Source: Pseudomonas sp. WN033
GTDB taxonomy: Bacteria; Pseudomonadota; Gammaproteobacteria; Pseudomonadales; Pseudomonadaceae
Direction of reading: 5' to 3'
Assembly: GCA_002287035.1 (NCBI GenBank)
Contig: NSKG01000002.1
Coordinates: 434,001-498,000, forward strand
DNA length: 64,000 bases
Within the stretch, counting starts at the first letter, position 1. Each line of letters begins with the position of its first letter. The translations under genes and the position numbers were made by a program. The notes below the pieces were generated by a model. That model worked only from the letters and a program-made list of their open reading frames with translations, had not been told where the DNA came from and did no database searches. Shown here in pieces: positions 37,261 to 44,929 of the stretch.

Positions 37261-38235
37261 ATGAAACGTCAATCCCTCGCCACGCTGTTTTGCGCAGCCA
37301 TCGGTTATGCGACCCTGGCGGCTACCCCGGCTGTAGCCCAGCAGAACTTCGTCACCATCGGCACTGGCGGCCAGACCGGCGTGTATTACGTAGTCGGCCA
37401 GTCAGTCTGTCGACTGCTGAATCGCAACAGCAGCGAGCACGGCATCCGTTGCAACGCCCCTTCAAGTGGCGGCTCGGTCGCCAACATCAACGCCATTCGC
37501 GGCGGTGAAATGGACATGGGCGTAGTGCAGTCCGACATCCAGTACAAAGCCTATGCCGGAGTCGAAAACTTCGAAGCCACCGGCCCCTATGAGGGTATGC
37601 GTGCCATGTTCGCCCTGCATGGCGAGCCGCTGACCGTTGTGGCCCGTCGCGATGCCGGCATCACCACTGTCTACGACCTCAAGGGCAAGCGGGTCAATAT
37701 CGGCAACCCCGGCTCCGGTCAGCGCGACACCATGGACGTGGTGATGGCGTCACTGGGCTGGACAACCCGCGACTTCTCGCTGGCCTCCGAACTGAGCGCT
37801 GCCGAGCAGGCTGCGGCCCTGGGTGACAACAACGTCGATGCCATGGTCTATGTCGCCGGCCACCCCAACGGCTCGATTCAGGAAGCCACCACCACCGTCG
37901 ACTCAGTCATGGTTGAGGTTGCAGGGGAAGAAATCGACAAACTGATCGAAGAACGCCCTTACTACGCCAAGGCCATCATTCCCGGTGGCATGTACCGCGG
38001 TAACGACAACGACGTAGCTACCTTCGGGGTTCGCGCCACGCTGGTAACCTCTACCGCCACCTCTGACGAAGTCGTGTACCAGACAGTCAAGGCGGTGTTC
38101 GAGAACTTCGACCGCTTCAAGCGTCTGCACCCGGCCTTCGCTACCCTGACCGAAGAGCAGATGATCAAGGAAGGTCTCTCGGTACCTCTGCATGACGGCG
38201 CCATCCGCTACTACAAGGAACGCGGCTGGATGTAA
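37261..38235 (+). CDS. TAXI-type TRAP transporter substrate-binding protein
   Basis: 324-aa periplasmic binding protein that captures the solute for a tripartite ATP-independent transporter. Signal peptide MKRQSLATLFCAAIGYATLAATPAVAQ; the mature protein opens NFVTIGTGGQTGVYYVVGQS, the hallmark of the TAXI family, followed by SSGGSVANINAIRGGEMDMG and IGNPGSGQRDTMDVVM. TAXI proteins bind diverse organic acids such as glutamate or 2-oxoglutarate; this substrate is unknown. First gene of an operon with the fused permease and a universal stress protein. A strong hairpin sits between it and the permease gene. Confidence 0.92.
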   Translation: MKRQSLATLFCAAIGYATLAATPAVAQQNFVTIGTGGQTGVYYVVGQSVCRLLNRNSSEHGIRCNAPSSGGSVANINAIRGGEMDMGVVQSDIQYKAYAGVENFEATGPYEGMRAMFALHGEPLTVVARRDAGITTVYDLKGKRVNIGNPGSGQRDTMDVVMASLGWTTRDFSLASELSAAEQAAALGDNNVDAMVYVAGHPNGSIQEATTTVDSVMVEVAGEEIDKLIEERPYYAKAIIPGGMYRGNDNDVATFGVRATLVTSTATSDEVVYQTVKAVFENFDRFKRLHPAFATLTEEQMIKEGLSVPLHDGAIRYYKERGWM

Positions 38236-38245
38236 GCCAGACCCA

Positions 38246-38275
38246 CGGACCGCCCCACCGGGCGGTCCGTTCGTT
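38246..38275 (+). terminator. intercistronic hairpin between TRAP binding-protein and permease genes
   Basis: CGGACCGCCC / GGGCGGTCCG, a perfect 10-bp stem with a 4-base loop, then TTCGTTT. It probably stabilises or partly terminates the upstream message, so that more binding protein than permease is made. Confidence 0.7.
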
Positions 38276-38310
38276 TGAACCGTTCAAAAATCAGAAGAAA
38301 AGTGCCTGTC

Positions 38311-40902
38311 ATGAGCGAACCTAGTACCAAACGGGAAGACCTCAACACTGAACTGGAAGACCTGGTCGCCACCAGCGACACGGGTGCACGCAAGCCCCGG
38401 GGGATCCCCGGCAAATTGCTTGTCAGCATTGCGGCCGCCTGGTCGCTTTTTCAATTATGGATTTCCTCGCCGCTGCCATTCATGGTCGGCTTCGGCGTGT
38501 TCAACAGCACCGAAGCCCGTTCCATTCACCTGGCTTTCGCGGTGTTCCTGGGCTTCATGGCCTTCCCCGCCTTCAAGCGCTCCCCCCGGGACCGGGTACC
38601 GCTGCTGGATTGGATTCTGGCGCTGCTGGCCGCATTCTGCGCTGCCTATCTGTTTCTGTTCTACACCGATCTGGCCCGCCGCCCGGGCAGCCCGACCCAG
38701 GTCGATGTAATAGTCGCCGTCACTGGTCTGGTGCTGCTGCTGGAGGCCACCCGCCGGGCGCTGGGGCCGCCGTTGATGATCGTCGCCCTGGTGTTCATCG
38801 TCTATTCGCTGGCCGGCCCGCACATGCCGGGGATTCTGGCGCACCGGGGCGTGAGCCTGGAGGCGCTGACCAACCATCAATGGCTCACCACCCAAGGGGT
38901 GTTCGGGATTGCCCTGGGGGTGTCGACCAGTTTCGTGTTTCTGTTTGTGCTGTTCGGCTCACTGCTGGATAAGGCCGGTGCCGGCAACTACTTCATCAAG
39001 GTCGCCTTCTCGCTGCTTGGTCACTACCGGGGCGGACCGGCCAAAGCAGCCGTAGTGGCCTCGGGCATGACCGGGCTGATCTCCGGCTCCTCAATCGCCA
39101 ATACCGTGACCACCGGCACCTTCACCATTCCGATGATGAAGCGGGTTGGCTTCCCGGCGGAAAAGGCCGGCGCAGTCGAGGTGGCGTCATCGGTCAATGG
39201 CCAGATCATGCCGCCGGTCATGGGCGCCGCAGCCTTTCTGATGGTCGAGTATGTCGGCATTTCCTATGTAGAAGTGATCAAACATGCCTTCCTGCCGGCG
39301 CTTATTTCCTATATCGCCCTGGTCTACATCGTCCACCTGGAAGCGATGAAGGCCGGTATGCAGGGGCTGCAGAGCAGCAATCCGCAGCGCCCGCTGGTGC
39401 GCAAGCTGATCGGTTTTCTCACTGGCCTGCTGTTGCTCATGGGGCTGTCGTTTGCGGTCTATTACGGCCTGGGCTGGCTCAAGCCACTGCTCGGCGATGC
39501 CGCCAGCTGGGTAATTGCCGGTGGTTTGGCAGTGGTTTATGTCGGTCTGCTGAAACTCGGCGCACGCTATCCGGAACTGGAGCTGGACGACCCCAACTCG
39601 CCAGTGGTCAAACTGCCGCAGACCAAGCCTACGGTAATGTCCGGGCTGCACTACATCCTGCCGGTCATCGTGCTGATCTGGTGCTTGATGGTCGAACGCC
39701 TGTCACCGGGCCTGTCGGCCTTCTGGGCCACGGTGTTCATGATCGCCATCATCCTTACCCAGCGCCCGCTGATGGCTCTGTTCAGAGGACGCAGCAAGGT
39801 GGTCAACGACCTGCTGCACGGCCTGGATGATCTTTGGCAGGGCCTGGTGTCAGGCGCGCGCAACATGATCGGCATCGGTATTGCCACCGCTACCGCCGGG
39901 ATCATCGTCGGTGCAGTATCGCAGACCGGGGTCGGTCTGGTACTGGCCGATCTGGTGGAAATCCTGTCGATGGGCAACCTGATGCTGATGCTGGTACTGA
40001 CGGCTGTGCTCAGTCTGATTCTCGGCATGGGCCTGCCAACCACCGCCAACTACATCGTGGTATCGGCCCTGCTGGCACCGGTGATCGTCACTCTAGGTCA
40101 GCAGAACGGCCTGATCGTGCCGCTGATCGCCGTGCATCTGTTCGTGTTCTATTTCGGCATCATGGCTGACGTTACCCCGCCCGTAGGGCTGGCCTCATTC
40201 GCGGCAGCGGCAGTGTCTGGCGGCGACCCGATCCGCACCGGTTTCCAGGCCTTCTACTACAGCCTGCGCACCGCGGCGCTACCATTCCTGTTCATCTTCA
40301 ACACTGACCTGCTGCTGATCAACGTTGACTTCTGGCACGGAATACTGATCTTTATCGTCGCGACCATCGCCATGCTGATCTTCGCCGCTGCGACCCAAGG
40401 CTGGCTATTGGTACGCAGCCGCTGGTACGAAAGTCTGCTATTGCTGCTGGTGGCCTTCACCCTGTTCCGCCCGGGGTTCTGGATGGACATCATCCATGAC
40501 CCCTACGAGTCGGTGCCGCCCGCGCAACTGGCCGAAGTACTTGATCGGGTTGATGACGGCAGTTACCTGCGCATGCAAATCGACGGCGAGGATGATATCG
40601 GCAACCCCCGAACCTTCTTCCTGCTGGTCCCGGTACCCGACGGCACCGACGGCCAGGAACGGCTGGACAACCTGGGCCTGGGGCTGATTCAGGAAGGTGA
40701 GCGCACTCTGGTCGATATGGTCAATTTCGGCAGTCTGGCGGCGGATCTGGGCTTCCAGTTCGATCAGGAAATCACCCAGGTCATGGCCCCAGTTGATCGC
40801 TGGGCCAAGGAATGGATGTGGATACCAGGCTTCCTGCTGTTCGGGCTGATTGTCGGCCTGCAATGGCTGCGCCAGCGTGCCCACTCCCCGGTCTTGTCCT
40901 AA
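38311..40902 (+). CDS. TRAP transporter fused permease (DctQM-type)
   Basis: 863-aa inner-membrane protein in which the small (4-helix) and large (about 12-helix) TRAP subunits are fused, as usual for TAXI systems. It uses a sodium or proton gradient. The large-subunit core has GSSIANTVTTGTFTIPMMKR (near 265) and the second-half equivalent LGMGLPTTANYIVVSALLAP (near 575). The C-terminus carries an extra DUF3394-like periplasmic segment (VPPAQLAEVLDRVDDGSYLR onward) and a last helix. The ATG at 38311 is 75 bp after the binding-protein gene. Confidence 0.92.
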   Translation: MSEPSTKREDLNTELEDLVATSDTGARKPRGIPGKLLVSIAAAWSLFQLWISSPLPFMVGFGVFNSTEARSIHLAFAVFLGFMAFPAFKRSPRDRVPLLDWILALLAAFCAAYLFLFYTDLARRPGSPTQVDVIVAVTGLVLLLEATRRALGPPLMIVALVFIVYSLAGPHMPGILAHRGVSLEALTNHQWLTTQGVFGIALGVSTSFVFLFVLFGSLLDKAGAGNYFIKVAFSLLGHYRGGPAKAAVVASGMTGLISGSSIANTVTTGTFTIPMMKRVGFPAEKAGAVEVASSVNGQIMPPVMGAAAFLMVEYVGISYVEVIKHAFLPALISYIALVYIVHLEAMKAGMQGLQSSNPQRPLVRKLIGFLTGLLLLMGLSFAVYYGLGWLKPLLGDAASWVIAGGLAVVYVGLLKLGARYPELELDDPNSPVVKLPQTKPTVMSGLHYILPVIVLIWCLMVERLSPGLSAFWATVFMIAIILTQRPLMALFRGRSKVVNDLLHGLDDLWQGLVSGARNMIGIGIATATAGIIVGAVSQTGVGLVLADLVEILSMGNLMLMLVLTAVLSLILGMGLPTTANYIVVSALLAPVIVTLGQQNGLIVPLIAVHLFVFYFGIMADVTPPVGLASFAAAAVSGGDPIRTGFQAFYYSLRTAALPFLFIFNTDLLLINVDFWHGILIFIVATIAMLIFAAATQGWLLVRSRWYESLLLLLVAFTLFRPGFWMDIIHDPYESVPPAQLAEVLDRVDDGSYLRMQIDGEDDIGNPRTFFLLVPVPDGTDGQERLDNLGLGLIQEGERTLVDMVNFGSLAADLGFQFDQEITQVMAPVDRWAKEWMWIPGFLLFGLIVGLQWLRQRAHSPVLS

Positions 40903-40911
40903 GGAGCTCCC

Positions 40912-41340
40912 ATGTACAACAAGATCCTGTTACCCATCGATCTTAACCACAAGGCCTCCTGGGACCGTGCCCTGCCAACCGCACTGGTGCTGTGCAAGAC
41001 CTATGACGCTTCGCTTCACGTAGTCACGGTGATGCCTGATTTCGGCCTGCCACTGGTAGGCGGCTTCTTTCCCAAGGAGTTTACCGATCAGGCAAAGAAA
41101 GCCCTGACCGACCGGTTCAAGGAGTTCGTCAAGGAACACGTACCCAAGGACGTCAAGGTCCAGCGCATTGTGGTTGATGGCAAGCCCTATGAGGCCATCC
41201 TGCGAGTTTCAAAAAAGCTCAACGTCGACCTGATCGTCATGGCCTCGCACAAACGCAAGCGCCTGGAAGAGTACCTGCTTGGCACTAACGCCATGCGAGT
41301 GGTTCAGCAGTCGAAGAAGTCGGTGATGATCGTGCGTTAG
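40912..41340 (+). CDS. universal stress protein (UspA family), TeaD-like
   Basis: 142-aa cytosolic nucleotide-binding protein. It begins MYNKILLPIDLNHKASWDRA and ends with LIVMASHKRKRLEEYLLGTNAMRVVQQSKKSVMIVR-type residues; the ATP-binding G-2x-G-9x-G(S/T) motif is altered here (ASHKRKRLEEYLLGTNA). It is 9 bp after the permease gene. This mirrors Halomonas teaABCD, where the UspA-like TeaD down-regulates the TRAP transporter; a similar regulatory role is inferred. The altered glycine loop raises the question of whether ATP is bound. Confidence 0.88.
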   Translation: MYNKILLPIDLNHKASWDRALPTALVLCKTYDASLHVVTVMPDFGLPLVGGFFPKEFTDQAKKALTDRFKEFVKEHVPKDVKVQRIVVDGKPYEAILRVSKKLNVDLIVMASHKRKRLEEYLLGTNAMRVVQQSKKSVMIVR

Positions 41341-41353
41341 GGAAACGCTGGGT

Positions 41354-41390
41354 AATTGCACACAAGTCCAGCAGCCCGGTTGTCGCTGAC
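41354..41390 (+). repeat. left copy of a 37-bp direct repeat flanking the nitrate cluster
   Basis: Begins AATTGCACACAAG and contains CAGCCCGGTTG. It matches 30 of 37 bases, ungapped and in the same orientation, with 53456-53492 just after cobA. Confidence 0.5.
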
Positions 41391-41405
41391 CTGTTCTGGA
41401 CCGTT

Positions 41406-41425
41406 AGATGCCAGGGATGGCATCT
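41406..41425 (+). other. perfect inverted repeat upstream of the nasS promoter
   Basis: AGATGCCA-GGGA-TGGCATCT, 8-bp arms, about 22 bases before the sigma-54 element. It is either an operator or the 3' hairpin of the TRAP/usp transcript. Confidence 0.5.
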
Positions 41426-41447
41426 ACGATGCCTATATGGCAGAACC

Positions 41448-41464
41448 CGGCACGTACCTTGCTT
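41448..41464 (+). promoter_or_regulatory. sigma-54 promoter of nasST
   Basis: CGGCACGTACCTTGCTT has GG (41449-41450) and GC (41461-41462) exactly 10 bases apart and matches TGGCACG-N4-TTGC except for its first base. The predicted start is near 41474, one base before the first ANTAR hairpin. Confidence 0.7.
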
Positions 41465-41474
41465 GCTGCTCGAT

Positions 41475-41558
41475 AGGGCATCAATGGCGATGCCCTTCAA
41501 CGACAACGGCGTCGTGCTGACAGATCGGTAATACCGAGGCTGCGGCACGGCGTTTTTT
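41475..41558 (+). ncRNA. ANTAR-target leader with terminator, upstream of nasS
   Basis: Hairpin P1 (41475-41496): AGGGCATC / GATGCCCT with hexaloop AATGGC. Hairpin P2 (41500-41515): ACGAC / GTCGT with hexaloop AACGGC. Both loops have A at position 1 and G at position 4, the rule for RNAs bound by ANTAR proteins. The terminator pairs CGTCGTGC (41510-41517) with GCACGGCG (41545-41552), followed by six Ts (41553-41558). The 3' arm of P2 lies wholly inside the terminator's 5' arm, so P2 and the terminator exclude each other. NasT binding should therefore allow read-through into nasS-nasT. Confidence 0.8.
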
Positions 41559-41577
41559 ATTGCCTGTGGAACATGAC

Positions 41578-42795
41578 ATGCAAACGGATACCCCAAAGCA
41601 GTCCGACCCTCTGGCCTGGGTTGCGGGCAACGACGCCCCGGAAAAACCGGTACTCAATATCGGTTTTATGCCCTTGACCGACTCAGCCTCGCTGATTGTT
41701 GCCGCCACCCAGGGATTTGCCCAGCAATACGGTCTGAGCATCAACCTCAAACGACAGAATTCCTGGGCAGGCTTGCGTGACCGACTGCTCAGCGGTGAAC
41801 TGGATGCCGCCCAAGGCCTGTATGGCCTGGCCTATGGCATTCACCTGGGCCTGGGTTGCCCGGCCACCCACATGGCGGTGCTCATGGGGCTGAACCAGAA
41901 CGGCCAGAGCATCAATCTGTCACGCGCGATGCTTGAGGCTGGCGTGACCAGCGGCGAGGCACTGGCGCGCAAAGCGCACCATGATGGGGCAAAATTGCGT
42001 CTGGCACAGACCTTCCCCACCGGCACCCATGCCATGTGGCTGTATTACTGGCTGGCCGCCCACGGCGTCCACCCGCTGCGCGATGTCGAGACCCTGGTGG
42101 TGCCTCCTTCGCAAATGGTCGAGCACCTGCGAGCTGGACGTATCGACGGCTTCTGTGCCGGCGAGCCCTGGGGTGCCTGCGCGATTGCCGAGGGCATGGG
42201 CTTCACGCTGGCGACCAGCCAGTCAATCTGGCCGGATCATCCGGAGAAAGTGCTATGCACCACCGCAGCCTTCGCCGAACAGTATCCCAATACCGCTCGG
42301 GCGCTGATCATGGCCCTGCTCGATGCCAGTCGGTTCATTGATGAAAACGCTGCCAATCGCGCCGGCACCGCGCAACTAATCAGCGCCAGCGAATATGTCG
42401 ACGCCCCACTGGGTGCCCTGCTCCCACGTTTTCAAGGAGAGTATGATGACGGTAACGGGCGAGTCTGGCAGGATAGCCACCCGCTGCGCTTCCATGCTGG
42501 CGGTGCAGTGAACCAGCCTTACCTGTCCGATGGCATCTGGTTCATGACCCAGTTCCGGCGCTGGGGCCTGTTGCGCCACGACCCTGACTATCTGGCCGTG
42601 GCTCATCAGGTTCAGCAGACCGGTCTGTATCGTGAGGCAGCCTCGGCGCTGGGCATTGCAACAGCCCCAGGCGACATGCGCAGCGCCTGCTTGATGGACG
42701 GCATAGACTGGAACGGTAGCAACCCCCATGACTATGCCCATGGTTTCAAGCTTCATGCCCTGAGTGATGACAAGACGTTATGCGAATCCTGCTGA
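41578..42795 (+). CDS. nasS: NasS, nitrate/nitrite-responsive regulator (NrtA/CmpA-like)
   Basis: 405-aa cytosolic sensor related to the periplasmic nitrate-binding protein NrtA but without a signal peptide. Without nitrate it holds NasT inactive; nitrate or nitrite releases NasT. Motifs typical of the family: LNIGFMPLTDSASLIVAATQGFA-type opening, NSWAGLRDRLLSGELDAAQGLYG, then THAMWLYYWLAAHGVHP and GEPWGACAIAEGMG. The ATG at 41578 is used; a TTG at 41560 lies right at the T run of the leader terminator. It overlaps nasT by 16 bases, which fits co-translation of the two partners. Confidence 0.92.
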   Translation: MQTDTPKQSDPLAWVAGNDAPEKPVLNIGFMPLTDSASLIVAATQGFAQQYGLSINLKRQNSWAGLRDRLLSGELDAAQGLYGLAYGIHLGLGCPATHMAVLMGLNQNGQSINLSRAMLEAGVTSGEALARKAHHDGAKLRLAQTFPTGTHAMWLYYWLAAHGVHPLRDVETLVVPPSQMVEHLRAGRIDGFCAGEPWGACAIAEGMGFTLATSQSIWPDHPEKVLCTTAAFAEQYPNTARALIMALLDASRFIDENAANRAGTAQLISASEYVDAPLGALLPRFQGEYDDGNGRVWQDSHPLRFHAGGAVNQPYLSDGIWFMTQFRRWGLLRHDPDYLAVAHQVQQTGLYREAASALGIATAPGDMRSACLMDGIDWNGSNPHDYAHGFKLHALSDDKTLCESC

Positions 42796-43355
42796 TCAAC
42801 GATACCGCCCGCAAGGTCGGTCGCCTGAGCGAGGCACTGCGAGACGCTGGGTTCGAGGTGTTCGACGAATCCGGCCTGTCAATCGACCTGCCGGCCCGGG
42901 TGCAGAGCTGTAAGCCGGATGTCATTCTGATCGACAGTGACTCTCCCGGACGCGACGTACTGGAACAACTGTGTCTGGTCAGCCGCGACCAGCCCAAGCC
43001 GATCGTCATGTTCACCGATGAACAGGACCCAGTCATCATGCGCCAGGCCATTCAGGCCGGGGTCAGTGCCTATATCGTCGAGGGCATCAACAGTACCCGG
43101 CTCAAGGCCATTCTCGACGTGGCCCAGGCCCGTTTCGAGACTGACCAGCAGTTGCGCGCCGAACTGCAGGCCCGCGAGCAGCAACTCAACGAGCGCAAGC
43201 GGATCGAAAAGGCCAAGGGGCTGTTGATGACCATGAAACAGTGCAGCGAACCCGAGGCCTATACCCTGATGCGCCGCCAGGCCATGGCCCGCCAGCAGAA
43301 GCTGATCCAGGTTGCCGAGCAGATCATCGCCATGCACGAGATGCTCAACGATTAG
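42780..43355 (+). CDS. nasT: NasT, ANTAR-domain transcription antiterminator
   Basis: 191-aa RNA-binding regulator. A receiver-like domain (1-120) has the possible phospho-acceptor D52 in ILIDSDSPG, but the acidic pocket reads N7-D8 rather than DD, and the conserved lysine is replaced by E101 (YIVEG). This fits control by binding to NasS rather than by phosphorylation. A coiled linker (120-138) leads to the ANTAR domain (138-190, ERKRIEKAKGLLM, YTLMRRQAMAR). It recognises paired hexaloop hairpins, of which three sets occur in this window. Four-gene neighbourhood as in other pseudomonads. Confidence 0.93.
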   Translation: MRILLINDTARKVGRLSEALRDAGFEVFDESGLSIDLPARVQSCKPDVILIDSDSPGRDVLEQLCLVSRDQPKPIVMFTDEQDPVIMRQAIQAGVSAYIVEGINSTRLKAILDVAQARFETDQQLRAELQAREQQLNERKRIEKAKGLLMTMKQCSEPEAYTLMRRQAMARQQKLIQVAEQIIAMHEMLND

Positions 43356-43395
43356 TGCAACGGCACTGCACACCACCTCAACACCTCCCCATACC

Positions 43396-43471
43396 GTCAT
43401 CGCGAAACGCGTAGCGTCGTGGCGATCCAGGCTGAGTGCCGACTGGATTGCCGCGCTACGCTCGCAATGAC
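43396..43471. repeat. interspersed inverted repeat (GTCATCGCGA...CGCAATGAC type)
   Basis: GTCATCGCGA-x-CGTAGCG and a GGCGATCCAG segment are mirrored by CTGGATTGCCGCG and CTACGCTCGCAATGAC around a short centre. The type is a widespread bacterial intergenic repeat. A fragment (CGTCATCGCAAGCGC) recurs at about 43517-43531. It lies between nasT and the nitrate transporter promoter. Confidence 0.65.
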
Positions 43472-43540
43472 AAGGCTTATGGTGGTGCCCAGCACCTGCA
43501 ACCCAACTCACCCACCGTCATCGCAAGCGCACTACCTCAC

Positions 43541-43556
43541 TGGCACACTTACTGCA
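43541..43556 (+). promoter_or_regulatory. sigma-54 promoter of the nitrate transporter operon
   Basis: TGGCACACTTACTGCA has GG (43542-43543) and GC (43554-43555) exactly 10 bases apart, and a full TGGCAC -24 box. The predicted start near 43567 falls one base before hairpin P1. Confidence 0.72.
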
Positions 43557-43567
43557 TACATCACCTG

Positions 43568-43654
43568 CAGGTAACCAACGGCGGTTACCTGAACAGACAA
43601 CGACGTCATCCCCGACCCGGACCCAGTCCGGGGTCGGGGGTGGCGTTTTTTTTT
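43568..43654 (+). ncRNA. ANTAR-target leader with terminator, upstream of the nitrate transporter gene
   Basis: P1 (43568-43591): CAGGTAACC / GGTTACCTG, 9 bp, hexaloop AACGGC. P2 (43596-43607): GAC / GTC, only 3 bp, hexaloop AACGAC. The terminator pairs CCCCGACCCGGAC (43610-43622) with GTCCGGG-TCGGGG (43626-43639, one bulged G) and ends in nine Ts (43646-43654). Both loops follow the A1/G4 rule. The weak P2 would form mainly when NasT is bound. No direct P2-terminator overlap is seen here. Confidence 0.75.
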
Positions 43655-43715
43655 GCCGCAATGCTGCAGGCAAAAGCCCCCAAAGCCTGATTTTGCCTAC
43701 GTTGAGGGATTGCAC

Positions 43716-44927
43716 ATGAATACAAGCTTCTGGAAAGCCGGCCACGCACCCACGCTGTTCGCCGCTTTTCTCTACTTCGATCTGAGCTTCATGGTCTGGT
43801 ACGTGCTCGGCCCCCTTGCGGTGCAGATCGCCACCGACCTGGGCCTGACTGCACAGGAACGGGGCATGATGGTAGCCACACCGATCCTGGCTGGTGCAAT
43901 TCTGCGACTGCTGCTGGGCTTTCTGGCTGATCGCACCTCCCCCAAGACTGCCGGCATCTTCGGCCAGGTAGTGGTGATTCTCGCCCTGCTCGCCGCCTGG
44001 ACGCTGGGTATCAACAGCTATGAGCAGGCGCTGCTGCTTGGCCTGGGCCTGGGCTTTGCCGGTGCCGCCTTCGCCGTGGCCCTGCCGCTGGCCTCGCAAT
44101 GGTATCCACCGGAGCATCAGGGCAAAGCCATGGGCATTGCCGGTGCCGGCAACTCCGGTACCGTGCTGGCGGCATTGTTCGCCCCAGGCCTGGCCTATCT
44201 GTTCGGCTGGCAGAACGTATTCGGCCTGGCCCTGATCCCGCTGGTGGCGACCCTGATCATCTTCATCCTGGTGGCCCGCAACGCTCCACAACGTCCCAAG
44301 CCCAAGGCTGCCCGTGACTATCTGATGGCGTTGAATGATCGTGACAGCTGGTGGTTCATGTTCTTCTACAGCGTTACCTTCGGCGGCTTTATCGGCCTGG
44401 CCAGCGCCCTGCCCGGCTACTTCAATGACCAATACGGGCTGGATCCGGTGGTCGCCGGCTACTACACCGCCGCCTGCGTCATGGCTGGCAGTCTGATGCG
44501 CCCGCTCGGTGGCGCTCTGGCAGATCGCATCGGCGGCATTCGTTCCCTGTTGTTCATGTACTCGGTCGCCGCCATCTGCATAGCTCTGGTGGGCTTCAAC
44601 CTGTCCAGCTCCTTCGCCGCGCTGGCCCTGTTCGTCGCCGCCATGCTCGGCCTGGGAGCTGGCAACGGCGCGGTTTTCCAGTTAGTACCCCAGCGTTTTC
44701 ACCGTGAAATCGGTGTCATGACCGGACTGATCGGCATGGCTGGCGGGGTCGGCGGCTTCGTATTGGCGGCCGGTCTGGGCACTATCAAACAGCATACCGG
44801 TGACTACCAGCTTGGCCTGTGGTTGTTCGCGGCACTCGGCGTACTGGCCCTGATCGGCCTGAGCGGAGTCAAGCGCCGCTGGCGGACCACCTGGGGCTCT
44901 TCGGCTGTCACCACGGCCAGGGTCTGA
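43716..44927 (+). CDS. nasA: nitrate/nitrite transporter, MFS (NarK/NasA family)
   Basis: Inner-membrane importer for nitrate, 403 aa, 12 predicted helices. It opens with FWKAGHAPTLFAAFLYFDLS, a NarK/NasA signature, and carries the glycine-rich nitrate signature motifs GAGNSGTVLAALFAP (about 145-159) and GMAGGVGGFVLAAGLG (about 347-362). The conserved arginine of the first signature lies in APILAGAILRLLLG. The ATG at 43716 follows GAGGGAT. The kinase/phosphatase gene begins 2 bp after its stop. Confidence 0.92.
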   Translation: MNTSFWKAGHAPTLFAAFLYFDLSFMVWYVLGPLAVQIATDLGLTAQERGMMVATPILAGAILRLLLGFLADRTSPKTAGIFGQVVVILALLAAWTLGINSYEQALLLGLGLGFAGAAFAVALPLASQWYPPEHQGKAMGIAGAGNSGTVLAALFAPGLAYLFGWQNVFGLALIPLVATLIIFILVARNAPQRPKPKAARDYLMALNDRDSWWFMFFYSVTFGGFIGLASALPGYFNDQYGLDPVVAGYYTAACVMAGSLMRPLGGALADRIGGIRSLLFMYSVAAICIALVGFNLSSSFAALALFVAAMLGLGAGNGAVFQLVPQRFHREIGVMTGLIGMAGGVGGFVLAAGLGTIKQHTGDYQLGLWLFAALGVLALIGLSGVKRRWRTTWGSSAVTTARV

Positions 44928-44929
44928 GC

